Origin: Quillaja saponaria
Lineage: Eukaryota; Streptophyta; Magnoliopsida; Fabales; Quillajaceae
Reading direction: 5' to 3'
Assembly: GCA_029379385.1 (NCBI GenBank)
Contig: CM055612.1
Coordinates: 7,440,001 to 7,504,000 of the forward strand
DNA: 64,000 nucleotides
Made by a program: the position numbers and the translations under genes. Each line of letters begins with the position of its first letter. The first letter of the stretch is position 1. Positions 38,038 through 51,931 of this stretch are shown piece by piece. A model generated the notes under the pieces. It had not been told where the DNA came from. It made no database searches and saw nothing but the letters and a program-made list of their open reading frames with translations.

Positions 38038-38760
38038 TAGGCAATGTTCGATCACAAGAATAGGATAAATAAAAGAAGATAATATATCCTATTAGGATTC
38101 ATAAAAATTAGAATATGTGCAGATAAAAATTATATATTTAATTATGTGTTTGGTGCATGATCAGATAAGATACGAGATTGACTGAATTATCTTTCTCAAC
38201 TGTTTGGTGTAATATTAGATTACATCAGATATAACAAACTCTAATACTATTTTGACAAAATTATAATTGAACAGAAAAATTATATAACCCATATAAATTT
38301 TTATACTTTTTTTCATAACTTCATATACATTTTAAATTTTTTTCTATTTTTTTGAAAAAATATTCTAACATGACACAAAATATTTTTAAAATAATATATT
38401 TGTAGTTTGAGAATTTCTTATGTTGGTTCATTGTTCCTTTATCTTATATAATTTTTAATTTTAATTCTTTTATGAAAAATAATAATAAATTTAGTGCCGG
38501 AAAAGAGTTGGCAAGAAAAAGGAGCAGATTGAGGTAATTTGGGATTTATTATGTTCGTTCATTTTCCTTTATCTTATTCGTTATAATATCATAATTCATC
38601 TAAAGACAAAATAACCTTGTTTCAAAATGATTAAAATTTTATTTTAGATTTGTTTTAGTTATATCTAGTGAAATACACCAAATAGTTAATTAGGCTAAAA
38701 TTTAAATATGCTAAAAATATTTTATCTGATTTTTCTTATTTGATCTACCAGACATAACTA
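38038..38760 (-). mobile_element. ~720-bp TIR element in unit 2, relative of 9386-10104
   Basis: Absent from unit 1. The left end (AGGCAATGTTCGATCACAAG, then ATAGGATAA) and the reverse complement of the right end (TAGTTATGTCTGGTAGATCA, then CAGATAA) are imperfect inverted repeats. The internal TTTTGTGTCATG block is in the opposite orientation to that at 9735. Its boundaries are approximate. Confidence 0.5.
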
Positions 38761-41700
38761 TATATTATCATATTATTTTTATATGTTACGAGAAACAAGT
38801 CATTAATGTAAATTATTCTCCCTAAATAGATTTGTTGTTGAACTAGACAATAGACAATGTAAATTCTTGGTTGTTAAACTCGATTGGACTCCGATGGATA
38901 GAATATGTGATTGCTTTAAATTATAATATTTTATGAAAAAGAAAAAGAACAAGTGGTACAGTGTATGTGAATATGCATGGCCCAGCGGCCATTATACTGC
39001 ATGTGGATATGCACGTGATTTTGCTTCTTTCTAGTTTCTAGCTCCTTTGTTTGGTTTCTCATGAAATTTTCATGACCACTCACTTTTAATTACGTCCAGA
39101 TTAGTGTAAAAGTTTAATTTTACATCCAAAATATCTTTTTGGTCTCAAAAATGTCCTCAATTTTTAATTGTGTTTAATTAATCATTTTAATTTTGTAGTA
39201 ATCTATGCATAGAAATATATATATATATATATCATTGTCCATATATTGAGTAGAAAATTCAAGATTTACAGCTTCTTATTTAGCTTTACTTAAAGCAAAA
39301 ACCTAATTGAATATGCAATTAAGTATTTAATTTCCTAGCTCGATGTTATATAAATAGTTCTAATATCAACATCAGTGACATCTGATTATATATTAATTTG
39401 AAATTCGGCAAAAACGGAGTTTATAGGTTTAATTTGGATAAAACTTTACTAGATTTATAACTTTATCTTTTTCCATACTTTGTGGGGTGGGTCAAAAAGA
39501 ATCTTATTATATTAAGAAAAGTTACAAAGACGTCTAATCTTTAATATCTCAGCAAAGAAAAAAACAGTAAAACCAAATTCCTTTGAAAAGCACCAAAAAA
39601 TAATTAAAAAAATAAATTTAGGAAAACCTAGCTCTCAGCTCTCAAGACCAAAAGCAAATTCTTATATATAATATAATATATGATTCGTTAGTAGGAAAAT
39701 GATTCTAGGAATTCTTAATTAGTTGTTTTTGAACAAGTTCATATTAAGTTGTACGTACATGGGAAATTACAACTTGTACATGTTAGCTGGTTGCCAACAA
39801 TGTTGGTCAAGATTTGACGAGAATATGTTTGGTGCATCATCAAATAACTATTAAATCCAATTAATAAAAATATTGATTTCAAAAGTGAAGCTCAAGTTGA
39901 TATAATTTATTTGTGTATTAAACAGTTAAAAAGATATGATTTAATCCACTTTCCCAATTTTTAAAGTTATCTTTCCAGTTATACTGAAAATATACTGAAA
40001 AATGAAAAGGGAGAGTTAACTTTGTAAAGTAATGTAGTCAAGGCTTAGTTTGTTTCGAGGGAAAAAAACATTTCTATTGAAAGCATTTTAATTTTTAACT
40101 TTAGAAAATGATAAATTCATTATCGTATGAGCTAAAAAAAAATAAAATTGATACAATATATATATATGAGAAATAAAAGTATAATTTGAACTGAGATACA
40201 GTTAGTTGAATTGTTCATAAAATAGTTTCCACACAACTGAATACTAAATAAAAACAAGGTAAAATTCTAAAAATACAACAATTAAGTTTAGTAGTTTATT
40301 TTATTAGTTAAAAATCATAATATTTGTGAGGGTTGAATTGGAACTGTAATCCTTTATAGACATTGGCTTTGTGCTGAAATTAGTGTGCAAGCAATTGATT
40401 CAAGTTGCATCACAGTTTCCGTTAAAAAATAGGTTACATAGAAATCGACTAAGAACATAAGATCTTTAAAGTTATTGACGATTTATGTATAATACAATTA
40501 GAAGAAAATCTTAACAAAATGTCCGTTTACCTAAAAATAACAAAACATACTATAAATCAGCAAAAAACTTTACAGTTTACACAATAAAATTATAAATAAA
40601 GTAACAGGGGTTTAACGATTTAAGTATAATAAATGTAATATTTAACTTTAAGTTGATGTTTGAAACTTAAAATAGAACAAGGTTATGTGCCCATGGAAAA
40701 GAAAAAAAAAAAAAAAAAAGAATATATAAACATGGTGTATTTTTTTTATTTTTTTTTATATATGAAAACATACGTGTGCATGATACTTGCCAATAATACA
40801 GTGATACTCATGTAAGATTTGTTATTATTGTTGGGAAGTGGGGGATGGATACAATACATGCATATCTAAACACATTTTTGGTTAATAATGAGAGAAGCCA
40901 AAATAGCTAAACAAGAAGAAAAGTGAATCACAGAATAATTGCCCTATTTCACTTATTTTTCACTTTATTCTTGCAAGTAGCAACAACAAAAAACTTACCA
41001 ATTCTTTGAGAAAGAACTAGTTCTATTAAGAAGATTTAAAAAAAATAAAACCATAACGTGAAGAAGTAGTATTTGAATTATAAATAACTAAAACAGTAGA
41101 AAATCTGATACGCTGAGGAATGGAAATCTTTCAAGTATAGAAATCAGATATACACATATAGGTGTAGTTGTGTAGGTTAGGCATATAAAGTTGAAATACA
41201 CTAAAACTAACACACACAGGCTGGAAGGTGCTGATCAGATATGAAGGTCGGTGTGATTTGATTTGATGATTTGATTGGATGGTTGGATCCAATGTACTAT
41301 TTTCTGCTGTTGGGATGTTTGAGTGAAAAAGTTAAAATATATATAAAAAAATATATTCAGAAGCAGAGGCGCAGTGATATCATTTCATTATCTGTGCTGT
41401 GATGCATTGGTATGGTGGGTATCTTCTACTGTCAGATACAAATCCCCCACTTTGCGTCATCCTCTTAAGATTATTGGATTAGAAAAACGAACAAAAACAT
41501 AGGATTGGGTGGTCAAAGAGCCTCCTGATAGGTCTAAGGAACAACAACAAAAGGTTGTTCTGCACTGCTTCTGCCAATCAAGAATACTATGTCATTAAAA
41601 ATGGAGGGAAAATCAGATTTGGAGTAGGTGAAGCTGGTCTTACCAGTTTTAGTTTTTCATTTTCATTTTTTAGTTTAAATAAATATGCTGCTTGGGACAA

Positions 41701-42854
41701 ACATTTATAATAATCAATGTTGTTAGAGGCGTGCCTGTACTCAAAAAGCGAGAGCAGCACTCTCTCCTCTTAACTCTCTACTCTTTGGCTCAGTTTAAAA
41801 CCATCAGGTGCGTGTCAAACCCTCTTAAGTCTTAAACTCGTGTCAAGTCCACTCAGACATGCGTCTACGTTTTTAGTTAATTACTTATTGGACATACTAG
41901 AAATTTAAAAAATAAAAATACTAATTTTATTATTTTTGACTTAGAAATAATTTATACTTATTGCACTTAATAGACTATATAATGAACCACTTATTGTAGT
42001 TAATTTTTTTTTTTTTTCATTTTAAATTCTTGTCTATGACTAATTTTACTTGATGAAAACCTGAAATTCTTCGGCGCTTATTTTTATTGACACCTAAAAA
42101 TAAGACTCCAAAGACCCTTACAGCTGGCTACGTATAGAGCCTTCAATAAAAAATACCAACCGAGACACCTCATTAACCTAACATAGCAAGCATTAATAAT
42201 GACAATAATTTTTGTTTCTGTAATACAAAAATAATAATAGTCGTAGCACATTGGGCCTTATTCAATCCTCGGAACCCGTGCTGTTCCAATTTCATTAACA
42301 TAAGTACGAACGGCCCAAATCATCTCACTAATTTACTGCCCGGAGTCCTTGCACATTTATCATGTGAATGAGAGTCAGAGAGGCAGCTGTTGTTGGAAAC
42401 TAAATAACTGAAATTTGAAATTGCGAAATCTTATTCTAATCTCTCTTGCGTTTTCATGTCTACTTTAATGTTTAAAATTGGCTTAAATGGAATACAATAA
42501 AAATGTTAATATAAGATACTTATGCTACATACATCACCTGTTTCCATCCTAACTCTTTCTTTACTTGGAAATGAAGAAAAAATAGATGAAGAAAAGATTT
42601 CAAGGGAAACTAGTCGAATTTTAAGACCAACTCCTCAGGAGATAACGTACTTCTAATTTTCTAAAGGACCAAAGCGTTGATCTGAAAAGGAATCACATTA
42701 TTACCTCAACGATCACTTTTCATCTGATTGACTTAATGAATATCATGGGGCAAGGTTAACTGCAAGTCATTTTCCATCAATCACGGAAGATTGAAATTTG
42801 AAAAGATAAATGACAAAGAAAAGAGATTATTATATCCTAACAGAAAAATTACAT

Positions 42855-45800
42855 TCATTCAGATAGATGATCAGATGGAATTTGACCAAAGATATCAGGA
42901 CATGATTCCCAGTTTCCTTGTTCTCTGGCCTCCCAATACCCACCAATATAGCGGTAGGTACCGCTTCCTTCATCCTTTGCAAACCACCTTGGTTTCCACC
43001 CTCTCTCTTGCATCACCCGAGCCTGAATTAAATTGAGATCAGAACACATCATTTACAACCAGAATCCATTTCCCATTTAAGCTAAAAAAGAATAGAAAGA
43101 GTTGACAATTTTAGCAAATATAATTGACTTTGGAAGAAAACAGGAAGGCATGGGGTGGAGTGTGGGTATTCTTTTGTCCTTTGACCCTCTTCTGCGTGAT
43201 CCCACTGGCAAATCCATTGGCCTGAATTGCTCCCCAACAAAACAACCCCTCTAATGAATTTCTAAGTTCAATCCAAACATCCTATGAAGCTTTTACTACA
43301 ATGTGTCATCGATTTGCAGATACAAATCTAATGCAAACCCTCAATTTCCTAATCAGCCCCCCTCCCCAAGACACAAAAAAGGAACCAAAAAGAAAAAAGA
43401 ATATTGTTTTCAATGGAGTGACAGTTAATCTTGCGCCTTACTGCTAGAACCTATTAGAGATATCTAATAATTTCATTACAAATTCTAGAATAACGGCAGC
43501 ATAATATAATTTATACAACCCTGAGCTCTGACCACATGTATGATTTTGATGGGGGTTTCACAATGTTGATACCTTAGGGTCAAATGGCATCTCGAACAAG
43601 ACATTGAAATGAGATCAAACTTTCAAGTTTCAACAGTGTACACCTAAAAAGTGAGATAGACAGATAGAGAGGCTTTACAAATGGGAAACAATTTAACTTT
43701 TGGGGTTAATGCCTGCTTGAATTATTGGAACTCAAAACAATCCACTCTCTTGAACTCTAACCTACAACTGTCTAGAACCAACAATGCTGAAAAATATAAA
43801 ATAAACTGAACCTGTCGTTGCCTCTGCTCTAACCGCAACTTTTCCACATTTGCCATCTCATACTCCCCGTTTTCCAAATACCTTTGATCAGGTCTGAGCC
43901 TGGAATCTGTAGGTGGCAACTTTTCCTGCATTATGACGAGAATGAAAATGTTGCTCCAGTAAATAACCAAAATACACTCAAGACTTGTATAGCATACTGA
44001 TATCAAGAGTATCAACTTTATTACATCCAAATAAATATATTATAATTCACTTATCTTGAACATTTTCAAAATTTCAGAGGTTTATGATTCTTTGAAATAA
44101 TAGAACGAGCTCAAAGGTTCTATTATTGCTGTGAGTACTTATAGTTACTCCAATTCAAACTATGTAGCACAAACATGCAGTTAACCAACACTGACTAGAT
44201 TCTCTTACAGTTAATTGTTCCTATAATACAAGAGACAAAGAATGGAAACATAAAGGACACTTCACCGAGCTTGTTAAAACAATCACCTTTAATCCAAGGG
44301 TAAGTTCATTTAATGTAATGGCATGCCGAGTGAAATTGTATCTTGTAGGAAACATGGGAGGCTTGCTCCGCTTCCAGAGCAGGTGGGCTTGAGACATGGA
44401 CTCATATCCTTTTCCCTTCCCTGTTTCTCCATTCACATAATGCATGCTCTCATCCCACTTGCCAAACAGAGTCGCCACTGTTTTCCCATTCCTATCTTGA
44501 ACAATGCCATGTACCTGAAAACAGTCACACATGAACAAAATGATCATTGTTCTCAACAACGTCTAGATGTCAAAGGAAACATAAATCTCATTCTATCATA
44601 TCTAGAATGAAAATCACAAAACTTGCACTGTCAAGTTTCTCCCATATTTTCCTCATGAGAAGGTGGTGTCCCCTTCCTAAAGTTTTCCCTTTCTTCCTGA
44701 TTAGTTTTATAGAATTTTTAGTACCCTGAGACATGCATTGCATCAACAAATCAGGCAATAATAGGATTATATCGACATCTCAAAATTGGCTCTATGATTC
44801 TAGGTGTATTAAAACATACTGTTTATCCATACCCGTGATACCATGTTAAGTAACACCAACCAAAAAGGATATTACTCTATTTAGCAATGAAGTAAATGCT
44901 AAATATGCTGTAACAGTACTATCTTGCTAGAAAAGAGTCAGTAAGAACCCCAAAATTTATATTTCTACTTTCAATTATCCCTTGCCTTAAGCAGATCTGA
45001 CAAACTTGCCACCTCTTTCACAAACTCTTTCCAGCAAGTGTGCTTTGAGGGGAGACAACAAACAGCCCACTTAAGGGTAAATTCGACGAACTTGCCACTT
45101 CTGTCACAGAAGTAAGAAATTCTCCCAGCGTGTGAAAGAAGCTCTCGTGATCAGCAAAAAAATTCTTGACGATGGACTAACAACCCATAAAGAGACAAAT
45201 TAAGAAATGGAGAACTAAATCTAAAGGTCGATATTGTCAAATTGGAAGGGCCATGTTTACATATAAAGACCATATGTGTGAGTGAGTGTGTGCATGCTCG
45301 GGCATGTATTTAGAAAGATAAGAACCACATGATGAAGGTATTGTTATAAACTTCAACTTTTCGATTCACTTCTTTTGCTGCTGCTTCTGCACTTCTTCAT
45401 CATAAAAGCTAGTCATCCCTATTTAATTTATATGTTGCTTTCAAAGTCCAATTTCTCACTTTTCAGTTCAACATTCATACTTAGTAAGTATTTAAAGAGC
45501 ATTGAACTGCCATATTAAGCTGATAGCAACCAAGATGACCCAGCAGATACCAAATAAAATATAAAATTAAAGCTTTCCAGGTAGAACTTACTTTAGACAA
45601 CTTCCTCTAATCATGAGCTACACCCTTTCGAACTTCTTTCCCTTTAATTTCTCAGCAATGCTGATGATATTTCCCAATATTAAGAGTTATGAGTCTTATG
45701 ATGATTAAATGTTATACAGAGTTAGAACAACATAATATCCAAGAATCATATTTTTGTGAACAAAAGGCCATTATAATATAACATATGAGAAGACAGATTA

Positions 45801-48800
45801 CACATAATATCCAAGAATCATCATATTTTCGTTAACAAGAGGCCAACATAATATAACATATGAGAAGACAGATTACTTGAGACTTATAAGCACCTGGTGA
45901 GGATTTCGATCAATAATAGACTGTTCCTTGAATTTCAGTTTACACGAGTATTCACGATTTCCCTGTATACGCATTGTACCGTAGTGATCACAGTATAACT
46001 TTCCCAATATGAGATTGTATATTGATGAAGTAACCTGAGAGTACAGATATATTTCAAAATAGAGTCTAATGAAGACAGATTATCAGTTGAACCACTTAAA
46101 TCATACCTTGCTCCACTGAATAACTTCACCATCATCAAATTCCAAAGTCAAAACACCAACAGGATCAATCTGAATTGACCGACCCCAAAATTTGCTCTTT
46201 AAGTTGCTATCTCCCCAAAATTTCCATCCTGTACCGTCACAGTGACATGCGACAACCATAGGATGATGGCTAACCTGGCACATTGAGAAAAGCATAACAA
46301 TTTCAAATAGCAAGCCAAGATTTAGAAACCAAAACCCAAATCCCATTCCTGGCCAGAATCAATTACATTAGTCATCAATTTTGTGGCTTAGGCACAAAGA
46401 CCTTCTAATTTATGTACTCCCTCCTTTCTGCTTTGCTTGTCAATTATTGACTCTACGTCAAGTTTAAGAAAAGTAGAGTTTGATAATAACTTTCCAACTT
46501 TACCCACAGATAAAGACCATTTTTATTGGAATCAATATTTGAGACAAAAAAGTAATGGAAGGAATGTCATCCCTAGTACACTTTATTCCTTTTCATTTCC
46601 CAAAATAGCCACAAAAGATGCAAATTAATACAAAAGTATTACATGTTCTGAAATTTCATCACATAAATTGTATTTCATAATCAACTAGATTAAATTTTAA
46701 ACAATGCTATATCACAACCACATCATTTATAGCTGAGAGGGAAGATGGAAGATGAAAGTACTTTTTCCACCATGCAGCAACTAATGTAATTGCTTTGATA
46801 TATTTGATTTTGTTTTTTTGTCTACAAAATTGAAAGAAATCTTAAATTGAAAGAAATCTTGAATATTCTGTCAAGTTTATGTTTTAACACAAACAGCTCA
46901 ATTGTAAAAAACAATATCAAGTATCAATAGTAACTAACAATGTCACCAAAAGCTTAAGCAAAAAGGAAAAGGACTCAACATTTATATGAAACTTTAACAT
47001 GCTATGTATGATAATCATAGAATTTTCAACCCAAATTGACCAGCATTGAGAACCACATTATACTAACTCGTAGTTAAACCTATGTGATAGACTCTACAAA
47101 GGTATCAAAGTTAACACAGTAACTTAAGATATGTGGAGAGTCAAGAAAATATCACATCCATAACAACACCACAACAATGGGGCAAGCAAGAACCTTCTCT
47201 GAGAAAAAACGCAGCCCTTTATCTGGGTAATCAGCTTCATATGTTTCCCCTAATAGTGGATTAAATGGTTTACACATTTTTCCTTCAGTTGAAGCATATC
47301 CAGATACTGCAAAAGCAGCCACATTGAGAATTCTCATGAGGCTATTACCCTGCATGAATCATGTTATCTCATAATTCAGTTGAAATGGAAAAAACTGCAC
47401 TCAATGGTGAATAGAAACAGTAGCAGGCAGACTCTTAATGGAACCATCACATTCTATTCAGAAGGTTCCTCTTACATAACAAGAACTTAACTCAACAGCC
47501 TAGACGAGTAATCACACTCATAATTAAAATGTTTGGAACATACTCACATGGCTGCTTTTAGTATAAAATCCAATAAAATTGAAACAAAAACTGGCCAATA
47601 AAAAGAGATCTCAATCAGAAAGAACTCAAAAATTTTCATAATCTAAAATTCCTGTATCGACAAGAACAAGGATTTCTTATTTTCCGCATAGTCAGGAAAA
47701 TGCACTTTGGTGTCTTCTGTTATAAGAAACTTAAGCGGGGAAAATTTGGAATGTGCACATCACTGATGATCTAAGTCTCAAAAGAACAAAAGGTAAAATG
47801 TACAGTAATTGGGTATATGGGAGCAAAATTAGAAGATGGACATTCTTCATGAAAATAGATGCTCAGAAATGCCAATGTTAAATGGTTACAATGTAGTGCA
47901 ATCTCAACGTACTTGCTGAAAGTTAAAACAAAGGAATCAAGTTCTTATCCAGACTTACCCTTCTTCCCCATTCATATGCCCGGTCAATGAGATATGAATA
48001 CTCCAAATCTTCAAAACACTTTTGCAGAGAGGATAAAGGCTCATTAAAGTAAACAGGAAGACAAATTTTTGTTAGATCCTTCCCAATATTATCCTTAATC
48101 ATTGACCACAGACTGACACCTTTCTCTTTTTCAACAGGGTCAGGCAATTTCTTCCGCCGTTTAATGTAGGGATAGTTGGTTCCAACAGATCGAATGGAAG
48201 GATCTACATCATCTTCTGATTCGACTGCATAAATCCCTTCATCATCTGAAGAGAATGATGAAATCCTATAATCAGATCCATTACTTCTAAAAGAACTGGA
48301 AGATAGAAAGTCACGAGTGTCAAAAAATGCATTGTCATCATCATCTGTTTCCTCCTCTGCAGCTTCAAATCTCTCATTATCATCCTCAGATTCACTTACA
48401 CTTCCTTCTAAAAAAAAAGAGAGAGAATAGAATACACAACTGATTATAAATAGGAACAGCATGGATAGAAGAAATGTTGTAATAAAAAGTATAACCAGGA
48501 AGTACTACAAATCATCTGTATTAGAGATATGATTTAACAATACAAAGGGACATAAGGAAGTGACCAATGTGAAGATTTTAAAAAAAAAGGAAAAAAAAAA
48601 GGGAAACATCCACAAAAGGGGAAATTATGGCGCATCCAATCATTTCTTTCAATCTCCAGTAAAATGGATCCCATGCTGATTATATACCATGTTCATGTTT
48701 GAGACACTCCAGAGTCCAGAATTGTCTTTATCCATTTCCAACAAAAGGAAGAAACATTGCTTAACTAGGCAACAACTAAACATTGATGTCAAAATAAACA

Positions 48801-51800
48801 GGATCTTGTACAAAGACTTACCACTAAACTTTTCCTGCCTCATTCTAGAGGAAGCCCCTTGATCATTCAATTGTCTCTGACTCTCATCAACAACAGTATC
48901 CTCCAGATCAACCTTCTCTGTCTACAATAATATAATATAAATGGAAGTGTCTTACACACAAGAAAAGTGAAAATGTTATTTAATATTTATAGCTGGAATT
49001 TGATCACTAGAAGATCTTTAAGATCAATGAGTTAAGTCTCCAACTCCTAGGCATATACTTTTTCCGTCAATAGTAGCATAAACTAAAATCATACATGTAC
49101 TAAGGAAAAAATAACCATCTTCTTTTCTCACATAATTTTACTTAACAATGACTGCATGAAAGTAAGCCCCTTCTAAATCTATCTTCAAATTCAACGCAGT
49201 ATCAACACATAGGAAAACAAATCAAAATTGGTAATGGACATCAGCCTCCATTGCTTTATGCAATCAGATATCCCACACTATATTAAATAGCCAAGAAGTC
49301 ACCTTTTCAAGATTTTTAAAATAATCAATGGTCCTCAACAATGTTGACAGGAGTATCAGCTATTACTATCATCATATCATGTATATTGATAGCATCTCAG
49401 AAGAAGAAAATGTAGTAATGCTCTTTTCTTTTGATGAATTACCGAAAACTCCTCAATATTTGAGGTTCTCTTCAAACTATACCTACCCCCTATCCTCACA
49501 AACAAAAAAAAGAAGAAGAGAAAGTTAACAAAGTTAGAGAACTAAGCAAAACAGCAGCATTCTAAATGTAATCAACTTTTTTTGTGACTGGTTGAGAATC
49601 AAAATCCATCCCATTTCCAACCTATGCAGGCTTACAACAAGGATACAGTTTGCCCCAACCTGCACATCGTCTAGATGGATAAATTTTACTGTGTTTTAGA
49701 TAGAACACTTGTTTACACAATGAATAATTCATGGATGGAAAATTAATACCCAGTCTATCCTTGATTCTCAATAATTTCCAAAATTATTATTTAACTACTT
49801 ATTTGGACCTACAAATCATGAAAACAACAACAATAATGCATTCTTGCTAAATTAGGCCGGGTATCTCTATATAATTCTATCCCTGCCTTTCAGCTTGTAG
49901 AAATTCTACCATGATAAACACATACAGTACAACTAAATCAGAAAACCATATACTATGACAGATAATAGGTCTCTTGTTTTAATATATATGAAATGATACA
50001 CACTTCTTATAATTAAACATACAGACACTATGTTGTAGGTATAAAATTTTGATAGAATTCTGCTGCTAATTGAGACGGCACAGATTTGCGGTATATCATA
50101 AATTCAAATCTTACAATGAAGAAGAAAAGGAAAAGACAATACAAGAACTTCTTCACTTAGACGCAGGAGTTCAACTGATCCAACATAGATTGCATATATC
50201 AGTTAGCAATGACACGAGTAAATTATATAAGAAAAAAATCATAATAAAATATAAATTATCAAATGATATATTCGAGAAATACAAAAAATCGTTCAAAGAA
50301 AACCTACCCCTGCCTTAAGTCTATACAGAAAATGACCAAGAAAGAGTCCAATAGATAAGAAAGTTGCACACAAAGAAGCTGAAACGCAACAGAGAACTCA
50401 TAAACCCCCTTCTTTAAAAGAAAAACTCACAAACCCCAAAACCTCCTAAGTTTTTTTAGAGGTTTAGACAGCAGCATTCTGTGTAGTAGAAGAAACTGAA
50501 GAATCCCCAATTCAACTGGAATGAAGTTTTCTAGTTTTCATTGAATGTACCTCTAACTGGCGTAGTGTGTCAATGAGAAGACACTGCTTCTGCTTCAGCA
50601 GAACAAGCTGCTTCTGTAGAGCTGCAAACTCACTTTTCATAATCTGCTCACTCTCCTGGATGGCAGCCTCACTGACACCTTCTTCAGAAAGCTGCTGCCT
50701 TAACTTTTCAGTCGAAATGGTGGCATTGTCTAAAGGAGCCATCAGCTCACTGTTAGACATCCGGGGGAACATATCTTTCACAGCCTGCAATGCCTCCATC
50801 CAAGCAACGCAGTCTTCATGTGTCTCAGCCCTCAAGTGGAGTCTTTTTGTTCCAGTGAAAATGGAAAAGCGCTTGTCATCGGATCTGCTTCCACGTATGG
50901 TTGAAACCTACACAAATATTCACTCTAATCAAAATACAAAAAGAAATTGATAATGTGCGTGCTACAAATTGGATTAATCAAGAAGATCATACACAAGGAA
51001 TCCCTCCTTCCTTCTGTGTACGTGAGACCCTTATGAATTATGATGATTGCCTAATTGAATTAATGTGTCTACCAAACATACATATAAATCTTCTGAGTAC
51101 CAGAAAGGAAAATTGAACCATATATATGCTTAAGAAAATATTTTTCTAGTTATTGAAAAGAAAACAGTGGTAATTAAAAAAATTGGATAAATGACGACTT
51201 ATATTTTATTTTCAACTAGTAACAACCAGGATATTCAAGAAAGTAAGGGAAACAAAAATTAAAATCAGATTACGACCGAAAGTAAACCACAATGTATACG
51301 TATACTTATAAAATGAAATATATAAGGAAAAAAAAAATAGAATAGAAAAGAAATACAGGCTACAATATACGGAAGGATGGAAATACCTTGAGATGAATTT
51401 CGCCGAAGGGCTTCCGGCGGAGGTGGTGGTGCGAAATGGAATTCTGGTGGCGGGAAATTCTACGCATGGATTCTTCTCCAATAACCTTGGATCCTTTCTC
51501 AGTTTCTTGCGTAAGGATTATTTTATCGGGTCCATGAATCTTATAGTAGGATAAAACGCCATCTTGAAGTACGAACCATCGAGGTCTCCAACCTTTACCA
51601 TAATTGACCCATTTATACAGTATCCCGGATATTCCTTTCCCAACTAAATCATTGATCTTCACATCAACCACTGGATGTTGCTCTCGTTGACTCACCCGCC
51701 CATAATCTCCATTACTACTAGAACAGCTGCTCAAATTACTATTATTATGACTGTGATTGTGATTGTGGATTCGGTTGCTGGAGCGGGGAGTCGAATCGGA

Positions 51801-51925
51801 TCTAAGAGCAGTTTCGGTTGCGGAAGGTAAAGGAGGCATGTGGAAGTCGGGAAAAGAAGGAGGAGGCGGTGTTTGACAGAAGCAGAGTGGTCCGAAATTG
51901 CAGATACGGAACAAAAATTGTGCAT
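42855..51925 (-). CDS. OSBP-related protein (PH + sterol/lipid-binding domain)
   Basis: Plant ORP1/ORP2-type lipid-transfer protein, expected at membrane contact sites. Ten exons with GT-AG junctions: 51925-51387, 50907-50551, 48921-48822, 48407-47959, 47349-47194, 46274-46107, 46034-45894, 44514-44287, 43925-43812 and 43022-42855, about 805 residues if exon 1 is in one frame. Exon 1 and the start of exon 2 give a PH domain ([20 protein letters not shown], ending about AWMEALQAV). Then comes a coiled-coil segment, an acidic Ser/Glu-rich linker, and the OSBP domain with NPLLGETYE, the ORP fingerprint EKVSHHPM split across exons 5 and 6, [17 protein letters not shown] and RPDQRYLE. It ends [25 protein letters not shown]. 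All joins from exon 1 onward are in phase. The ATG at 51925 ([16 protein letters not shown]) fits ORP N-termini but is one frame off from the PH domain. If that break is real, translation would need the downstream ATG of MPPLPSATE (about 51840). Confidence 0.9.
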
Positions 51926-51931
51926 ATAGAA

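Larger units (their letters stand above)
25896..39110. repeat. Tandem segmental duplication, unit 2 (~13.2 kb)
   Basis: Direct repeat of 16074-25895. It is about 3.4 kb longer than unit 1, and the four insertions at 30697-32078, 32765-33317, 35167-35959 and 38038-38760 sum to almost exactly this. Smaller differences are a 165-bp deletion at 30531, loss of about 290 bp matching 22730-23010, and a local duplication at 34577-34750. Confidence 0.9.
30309..42854. other. 5' flank of PIP5K copy 2 and following spacer (gene-free)
   Basis: Up to about 39110 this is the expanded counterpart of 20464-25895, with insertions listed separately. From 39110 to 42854 it is unique AT-rich spacer with an A18-type tract near 40700, AT microsatellites near 39217 and 40158, and a somewhat less AT-rich stretch at 41200-42400 without a coding frame. 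The open frame at 31255-31509 lies inside a transposon and matches nothing I recognise. Confidence 0.6.

Noticed and set aside
41200..42400. Less AT-rich stretch with GATTTGATTTGATGATTTG-like repeats
   Set aside because: No coding frame, no RNA gene signature and no clear element ends.
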